DNA of 21,822 bases, taken from NCBI GenBank assembly GCA_905210545.1, contig CAJLXC010000026.1, positions 1-21,822 of the forward strand. Direction: 5' to 3'. How positions within the stretch are numbered: the stretch's first letter is position 1; every line of letters begins with the position of its first letter. Shown here piece after piece: positions 21,821 through 21,822 of the stretch. The translations under genes and the position numbers were made by a program. Below the pieces are notes generated by a model, which saw only the letters and a list, made by a program, of their open reading frames with translations, was not told the origin of the DNA and ran no database searches. Origin of the DNA: an uncultured Eubacteriales bacterium (GTDB lineage: Bacteria > Bacillota > Clostridia > Christensenellales > Borkfalkiaceae).

Positions 21821-21822
21821 TA

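Overview
The window looks like a chromosomal segment of an uncultured anaerobic Bacillota, probably a clostridial gut or rumen lineage. This is inferred from three T-box leaders, near-consensus TTGACA-17-TATAAT-type promoters, strong GGAGG ribosome binding sites, an SpoVT/AbrB-type regulator and a collagen-like surface protein. I cannot assign a genus. All genes up to about 16.7 kb, and the block at 18.4-20.9 kb, are on the minus strand. Three genes (16.9, 17.5 and 21.0 kb) are on the plus strand.

Region 1 (1-9.0 kb) is the notable part. It holds three consecutive minus-strand transcription units, each with its own promoter, T-box leader and attenuator. Read in the direction of transcription, they are: T-box 3, then a LeuA-like protein and a TIM-barrel/acyl-CoA-synthetase fusion; T-box 2, then an XRE-cupin-acyl-CoA-synthetase fusion; T-box 1, then a tandem paralogue of that fusion, which runs off the left edge. 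Aligning the three Stem I regions puts the triplets CTC, ATC and GTA at the same place, suggesting leucine, isoleucine and valine tRNA sensing. The LeuA-like protein keeps the leucine-binding allosteric domain but has lost the catalytic Arg/Asp and metal-binding His motifs. My working hypothesis is a system that activates branched-chain volatile fatty acids to acyl-CoAs when the matching amino acid is scarce, feeding reductive-carboxylation synthesis of Leu, Ile and Val, with a dead LeuA as a possible leucine sensor. No enzyme for the carboxylation step is in the window, so this is inference.

Region 2 (9.0-14.65 kb) is a uvrB-uvrA nucleotide excision repair operon preceded by two small, probably membrane-anchored proteins that may be winged-helix-like. 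Region 3 (14.65-15.0 kb) is non-coding and carries interspersed repeats. Region 4 (15.0-16.84 kb) is an SpoVT/AbrB regulator plus a two-gene ABC-2 transporter, with a consensus promoter, a palindromic operator candidate and a short upstream ORF. Region 5 (16.85-18.36 kb, plus strand) is a PaaI-like hotdog thioesterase and a collagen-like Gly-X-Y protein ending in a strong terminator. Region 6 (18.37-20.99 kb, minus) is a COG2426-type membrane protein, a patatin-like phospholipase and a lipoprotein ComEC-like metallo-beta-lactamase hydrolase. Region 7 (21.0-21.8 kb, plus) is a TtcA-family tRNA thiolase with its terminator.
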